Assembly: GCA_045580835.1 (NCBI GenBank)
Contig: JAZNOM010000141.1
Location: forward strand, 1-7,604
Direction: 5' to 3'
DNA length: 7,604 nt
Source: UMGS902 sp045580835
Lineage (GTDB): Bacteria > Bacillota > Clostridia > Oscillospirales > CAG-272
Below the pieces are notes generated by a model, which was given only the letters and a program-made list of their open reading frames with translations, made no database searches and was not told where the DNA came from. Positions 4,349 through 7,604 of this stretch are shown here, one piece after another; the stretch's first letter is position 1, and each line of letters opens with the position of its first letter. Position numbers and translations under genes: made by a program.

Positions 4349-5091
4349 TTGATTTGTGAGTTATTTCTTGGATAAATTTTTTCGGTGGGAGCGCATTTTT
4401 TGATGCCTGCAATCATTCGCGATTGCGGCTCACCCTCGCTTTTTGTATCGACAAGTGTGAAATTATCGAAAAATACTACCTCGCCGTGAAGCGTGTCAAA
4501 CGCATTTTTCGCCTCTTCCATCTCTTCTTTGCCGCTTTTTGCCTTCATCGGCAAAAATACGCCGCCAACCTTTAAGAGCGGTATGCAGTACTCGGCTAAA
4601 ATATTGAGCCTTGCAACGGCGCGCGCTGTCGCGTAGTCGTATTTTCCGCGCATTTCCCCAGCCGCCGCGTCCTCTGCACGCGCGGTTACGGCAGTGAGGT
4701 TTGCAAGTCCGAGCCGCGCCGCACACTCTCGCACATATACGATGCGCTTGTCGGTGGAGTCGATGGCGGTGATGTTAATGTCAGGGCGTGCAATAGCAAG
4801 CGGAAGCGAGGGGAAACCCGCGCCGCAGCCTACGTCTATAACGGTTTTGCCGCTCTCGATGTATTTTGAAACGGTTAAACTGTCGGCATAGTGCTTTAAA
4901 ATAACCTCGCTCGGCTCGATAATCGCGGTGAGGTTCATCACTGCGTTTTGCGCAAGCATATACTCGGTCAAAGCGTAAAACTTGTCGCAAAGCTCATCTG
5001 TGATAAACTCGTCAAGCTTATTTTCTGCAAAGATGCGGCGGTATTCGCTTGCAAATTCTTCTTTATTTAATACAACTTCAGTTTTGTTCAT
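4333..5091 (-). CDS. rsmG: 16S rRNA (guanine527-N7)-methyltransferase RsmG, 252 aa
   Basis: Also called GidB; transfers a methyl group from S-adenosylmethionine to N7 of G527 in the 530 loop of 16S rRNA, and its loss is a known cause of low-level streptomycin resistance. The Rossmann-type methyltransferase domain is clear: MNLTAIIEPSEVILKHYADSL (52-72), SAM motif I VIDVGCGAGFPSLPLAI (84-100), acidic AIDSTDKR (109-116), RAEDAA (138-143) and ARAVARL (156-162). The tail EKIYPRNNSQIKKKPL matches the family's typical 'YPR...kkPL' end. The ATG at 5091 has GGAG at normal spacing and lies inside mnmG: the 14-bp overlap in another frame suggests translational coupling. Length is slightly above the usual 210-240 residues but normal for Clostridia and Bacilli. 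Confidence 0.96.
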   Translation of the reverse strand: MNKTEVVLNKEEFASEYRRIFAENKLDEFITDELCDKFYALTEYMLAQNAVMNLTAIIEPSEVILKHYADSLTVSKYIESGKTVIDVGCGAGFPSLPLAIARPDINITAIDSTDKRIVYVRECAARLGLANLTAVTARAEDAAAGEMRGKYDYATARAVARLNILAEYCIPLLKVGGVFLPMKAKSGKEEMEEAKNAFDTLHGEVVFFDNFTLVDTKSEGEPQSRMIAGIKKCAPTEKIYPRNNSQIKKKPL

Positions 5092-6970
5092 TTTTATCTC
5101 CTGAAAGGCGGATAAGAAGCACCGAAATATCGGCAGGGTTTACACCCGAAATGCGCATTGCCTGACCGATTGAGAGCGGACGGATTTTTTGCAGTTTTTG
5201 ACGCGCTTCAATGCGTAGTCCGCTGATTTTATCGTAGTCGATATCGGCAGGAATTTTTCTTTCTTCAAGTTTTGAAAGCTTTTGAACCTCGGAAAGCTCG
5301 CGGCGGATATATCCCTCATATTTTATGCGTATTTCTGCGCTTTTTTGAACCGCGCGGGAAAGTGCGGGGCGGTTTTCGTCAACCGCGGCTAAAATCTCGT
5401 AAGAGAGTTCGGGACGGCGAAGCAAATCCGAAAGCTTTACGCCGTTTGTAATCTCGGTTGAGCCATGCTCGCGGAGCAGTGCATTCAGCTTTTCGCTCGG
5501 ACCGAGGTTTGTGGACTCAATTCGCTTGATTTCGTCCTCAATTTGCTTTTGCTTTTCGAGAAAAGCGGCATAACGCTCGTTCGAAACAAGTCCGACACGG
5601 TGACCGTAGGGCGTGAGTCGCTCATCGGCGTTGTCCTGACGGAGAATAAGGCGGTATTCGCTGCGTGAGGTCATAATGCGGTACGGCTCGTTTGTGCCTT
5701 TGGTTACAAGGTCGTCGATAAGCGTACCTATATATGAGCTTGCGCGAGTTAAGACAAGCGGCTCCTTGCCAAGTATTTTCATTGCCGCGTTGATGCCTGC
5801 AACAAGTCCCTGCGCGGCGGCTTCTTCGTAGCCGCTCGTTCCGTTGAACTGCCCTGCACCGTAAAGTCCGGAGATGTTTTTAAACTCAAGGGTTGGATAA
5901 AGCTCTGTCGGGTCAACGCAGTCATACTCTATTGCGTATGCGTAGCGCATGATTTCGGCTTTTTCAAAGCCGTCAAGCGAGTGGAGCATTTCATACTGAA
6001 CATCGGTGGGAAGTGATGTTGAAAAGCCTTGGATGTACATTTCCTCGGTATTTTCACCCATCGGCTCGACGAAAAGCTGGTGGCGCTCCTTGTCGGCAAA
6101 TCGCGTGAGCTTGTCCTCAATCGATGGGCAGTAGCGTGGGCCCGTGCCGTGAATTTTGCCCGAGTACATCGCGCTTCGAGTGATGTTGGATTTTATGATA
6201 TCGTGGGTTTTTTGGTTGGTGTATACAATGTGGCAGGGAATTTGCGAAAGATTGTCGAAGGTATGCTCATCTGTTTCGACAGAGTAGGGGGTGATTTCTT
6301 CTTCGCCAGGTTGCACTTCGAGGCGTGAAAGGTCAATGGTTGCACGCTTTACACGCGCAGGAGTACCCGTTTTAAAGCGCATGAGCGTTACGCCTTTTTC
6401 GCGCAAGGAGTCAGAGAGTCCCTCCGCGCCCATAAGTCCGTCAGGGCCGCTCTTGTAGGATATGTCACCTACGAAAATCTCACTCGAAAGGTAAGTTCCC
6501 GTGCAGAGTATCGCCGCGTCAACCTCCCATTTTTCGCCGAGAGAGGTGATAAGCGCACATATTCTCTGCTTGCCGTTTTCTTCTGCGGTTTCGATTTTTA
6601 CAATTTCGCTTTGGATAAGGCGCAGATTGTCCGTAGTTTCAAGCGTGTGCTTCATTATGGCGCGGTACTTTGCGCGGTCGGCTTGGATGCGCTTTGAGTG
6701 AACTGCCGCGCCTTTGCCGAGGTTAAGCGTGCGGCTTTGGAGAGTAACCTTGTCAGCCGCTTTGCCCATTTCGCCGCCGAGCGCGTCAATCTCAAAAACA
6801 AGGTGACCTTTGCCAGTGCCGCCGATTGACGGATTGCAGGGGAGGTTTGCCACAGAGTCGAGATTTATTGTAAAAAGCACGGTGTCAAGTCCGAGTCTTG
6901 CGCATGCAAGCGCGGCTTCAATGCCTGCGTGACCTGCACCGATAACGCCTACGCGCGTTTTGTGTGTCAT
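5078..6970 (-). CDS. mnmG: tRNA U34 carboxymethylaminomethyl synthesis FAD enzyme MnmG, 630 aa
   Basis: Also called GidA; with MnmE it modifies the wobble uridine of certain tRNAs using FAD and a folate-derived carbon. Visible: the FAD-binding GAGHAG (11-16) in a classic beta-alpha-beta start; LPCNPSIGGTGKG (43-55) with the conserved Cys45; the FAD-pocket region LNLGKGAAVHSKRIQADR (82-99); ILCTGTYL (154-161); GTGPRYCPSIEDK (275-287) with the second conserved Cys281; LYGAGQFNGTSGYEEAAAQGL (369-389); SRSEYRLILRQDNADERLTP (435-454); and the helical C-terminal MnmE-interacting end IGQAMRISGVNPADISVLLI. Full length compared with the usual 620-635. The family's common KGPAV reads KGAAV here. The ATG has an excellent AAGGAGG 7 bp upstream that overlaps the rlmH stop. 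mnmE, often upstream in Bacilli, is not the neighbour here. Confidence 0.98.
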   Translation of the reverse strand: MTHKTRVGVIGAGHAGIEAALACARLGLDTVLFTINLDSVANLPCNPSIGGTGKGHLVFEIDALGGEMGKAADKVTLQSRTLNLGKGAAVHSKRIQADRAKYRAIMKHTLETTDNLRLIQSEIVKIETAEENGKQRICALITSLGEKWEVDAAILCTGTYLSSEIFVGDISYKSGPDGLMGAEGLSDSLREKGVTLMRFKTGTPARVKRATIDLSRLEVQPGEEEITPYSVETDEHTFDNLSQIPCHIVYTNQKTHDIIKSNITRSAMYSGKIHGTGPRYCPSIEDKLTRFADKERHQLFVEPMGENTEEMYIQGFSTSLPTDVQYEMLHSLDGFEKAEIMRYAYAIEYDCVDPTELYPTLEFKNISGLYGAGQFNGTSGYEEAAAQGLVAGINAAMKILGKEPLVLTRASSYIGTLIDDLVTKGTNEPYRIMTSRSEYRLILRQDNADERLTPYGHRVGLVSNERYAAFLEKQKQIEDEIKRIESTNLGPSEKLNALLREHGSTEITNGVKLSDLLRRPELSYEILAAVDENRPALSRAVQKSAEIRIKYEGYIRRELSEVQKLSKLEERKIPADIDYDKISGLRIEARQKLQKIRPLSIGQAMRISGVNPADISVLLIRLSGDKNEQN

Positions 6971-6982
6971 GTGGTTTCCTCC

Positions 6983-7459
6983 TTACTTGTGATATTTACC
7001 GCCATTGGCAATGGATAAAGCTCTGTAAATTGCTTCGGTTAAAATAACTCTCATCAGTCTGTGCGGAAAGGTGAGTGCAGACACCGAAAGACGGTAGTCG
7101 CACGCGGCTTTGACCTTTGGTGAAAGCCCGTGACTTGAGCCAATGATAAAGCAGATTTCGCCCTGCGTGTCCTTTGCAGATGTGACAAGCTCGGCAAGCT
7201 TTTCGCTTGAAAGCGACTTGCCCTCAACGCAAAGCGCAACCTTGTATGCACGGGCGGGAATGGCGTCCAAAATGGCTTTGCCCTCTCTTTCAAGTGCCGC
7301 CGCAATGTCGCCCTCGCGCAGGTTGTCAAGGTTTTCTTCTTTAAGGTTTATATCGCGCACCTCGGCGTATGCGAAAATGCGTTTTTCGTATTCTTTAATA
7401 GCCTCGGCAAAGTATTTTTCTTTCATATTGCCGACAGAAATTATTGTTATTTTAAACAT
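6983..7459 (-). CDS. rlmH: 23S rRNA (pseudouridine1915-N3)-methyltransferase RlmH, 158 aa
   Basis: A small SPOUT-class methyltransferase (formerly YbeA/OrfX) that methylates the pseudouridine at position 1915 in helix 69 of 23S rRNA on assembled ribosomes. Full length (usual about 159). Motifs: MFKITIISVGNMKEKYF at the start, EYEKRI (23-28), LCVEGKSLSSEKLAEL (76-91, usually LDERGK.LSS), the SAM-binding trefoil-knot loop CFIIGSSHGLS (103-113, usually IGG..GL), and the diagnostic end LTFPHRLMRVILTEAIYRALSIANGGKYHK (positions 129-158). Conservative changes in the SAM loop (GSSHGL) are small departures from consensus. It starts 1 bp after the stop of the upstream gene; a GAGG about 10 bp before the ATG lies in that gene's last codons. 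Confidence 0.97.
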   Translation of the reverse strand: MFKITIISVGNMKEKYFAEAIKEYEKRIFAYAEVRDINLKEENLDNLREGDIAAALEREGKAILDAIPARAYKVALCVEGKSLSSEKLAELVTSAKDTQGEICFIIGSSHGLSPKVKAACDYRLSVSALTFPHRLMRVILTEAIYRALSIANGGKYHK

Positions 7460-7460
7460 G

Positions 7461-7604
7461 CTAAATCAACCTCGTCGGTTCGCTCTCTCTTGCAATGCAA
7501 ATATTGCAATCGCCACAAACACATTTTGCGCACTCAAGCGCAACATCAGGCGCATTGTTCTCACCCGAAAGGTGTGCAAGCATGATATCTTTTGTTCCGC
7601 TTGC
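7461..7604 (-). CDS. WalJ/YycJ-type MBL-fold metallo-hydrolase, C-terminal end (partial)
   Basis: The last 47 codons of a minus-strand gene that begins outside the window. IMLAHLSGENNAPDVALE is typical of the C-terminal part of YycJ/WalJ-like metallo-beta-lactamase-fold proteins, where a 'HLS..NN.pelA' stretch supplies a metal-ligand histidine, and the fragment ends in the usual short beta strand (CIARESEPTRLI). Bacillus walJ is also close to rlmH, which supports the call. WalJ-type proteins are proposed 5'-3' DNA exonucleases linked to cell division and replication. Odd feature: five cysteines in 12 residues (CAKCVCGDCNIC, fragment positions 25-36) where relatives have ordinary residues. The stop TAG is 1 bp before the rlmH ATG, so the genes are co-transcribed. 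Confidence 0.75.
   Translation of the reverse strand, partial: ASGTKDIMLAHLSGENNAPDVALECAKCVCGDCNICIARESEPTRLI

Noticed and set aside
4182..4412. 77-residue N-terminal extension of the noc frame
   Set aside because: The extension runs through terminator hairpins and the rsmG 3' end, has no ribosome binding site and is unlike any ParB/Noc; the ATG at 4181 has GGAGG.

Overview
The window looks like a chromosomal segment from a Firmicute of the class Clostridia, judged by gene order and protein style; genus cannot be fixed from sequence alone. The right two thirds are a conserved housekeeping block, all on the minus strand: the tail of a WalJ/YycJ-type metallo-hydrolase, then rlmH, mnmG (gidA), rsmG (gidB) and a ParB-family gene that best fits noc. 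This is the rRNA/tRNA-modification and nucleoid-occlusion cluster found close to oriC in many Firmicutes. The first four genes are packed almost without gaps: walJ and rlmH are 1 bp apart, rlmH and mnmG 12 bp apart, and mnmG overlaps rsmG by 14 bp. They read as one operon ending in a hairpin terminator whose loop holds the rsmG stop codon.

Between rsmG and noc lies a 151-bp leader. It holds a two-stage hairpin with a T-tract, then an inverted repeat that covers part of the noc ribosome binding site. The usual soj (parA) and spo0J (parB) do not follow noc. Instead there is a 236-bp spacer with several strong hairpins that looks like a dispersed repeat, then a monocistronic 674-codon gene for a probable cytoplasmic six-hairpin glycosidase-like protein whose exact family I do not recognise.

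The left end is different. The 3' end of a probable thrS on the plus strand finishes in a bidirectional terminator. A compact accessory module follows: two divergent small genes, an unrecognised 89-residue protein (minus) and a 70-residue XRE-type repressor (plus), around a 93-bp promoter/operator region. On each side lies a ~75-bp GTAG-headed double-palindrome repeat resembling a REPIN (a REP/inverted-REP pair). The two repeats are in opposite orientation to each other, and bidirectional terminators lie beyond them. This bounded two-gene unit is the best candidate for an undescribed system, but no function can be assigned from sequence.

No rRNA, tRNA, CRISPR array, transposase gene or insertion sequence was seen.
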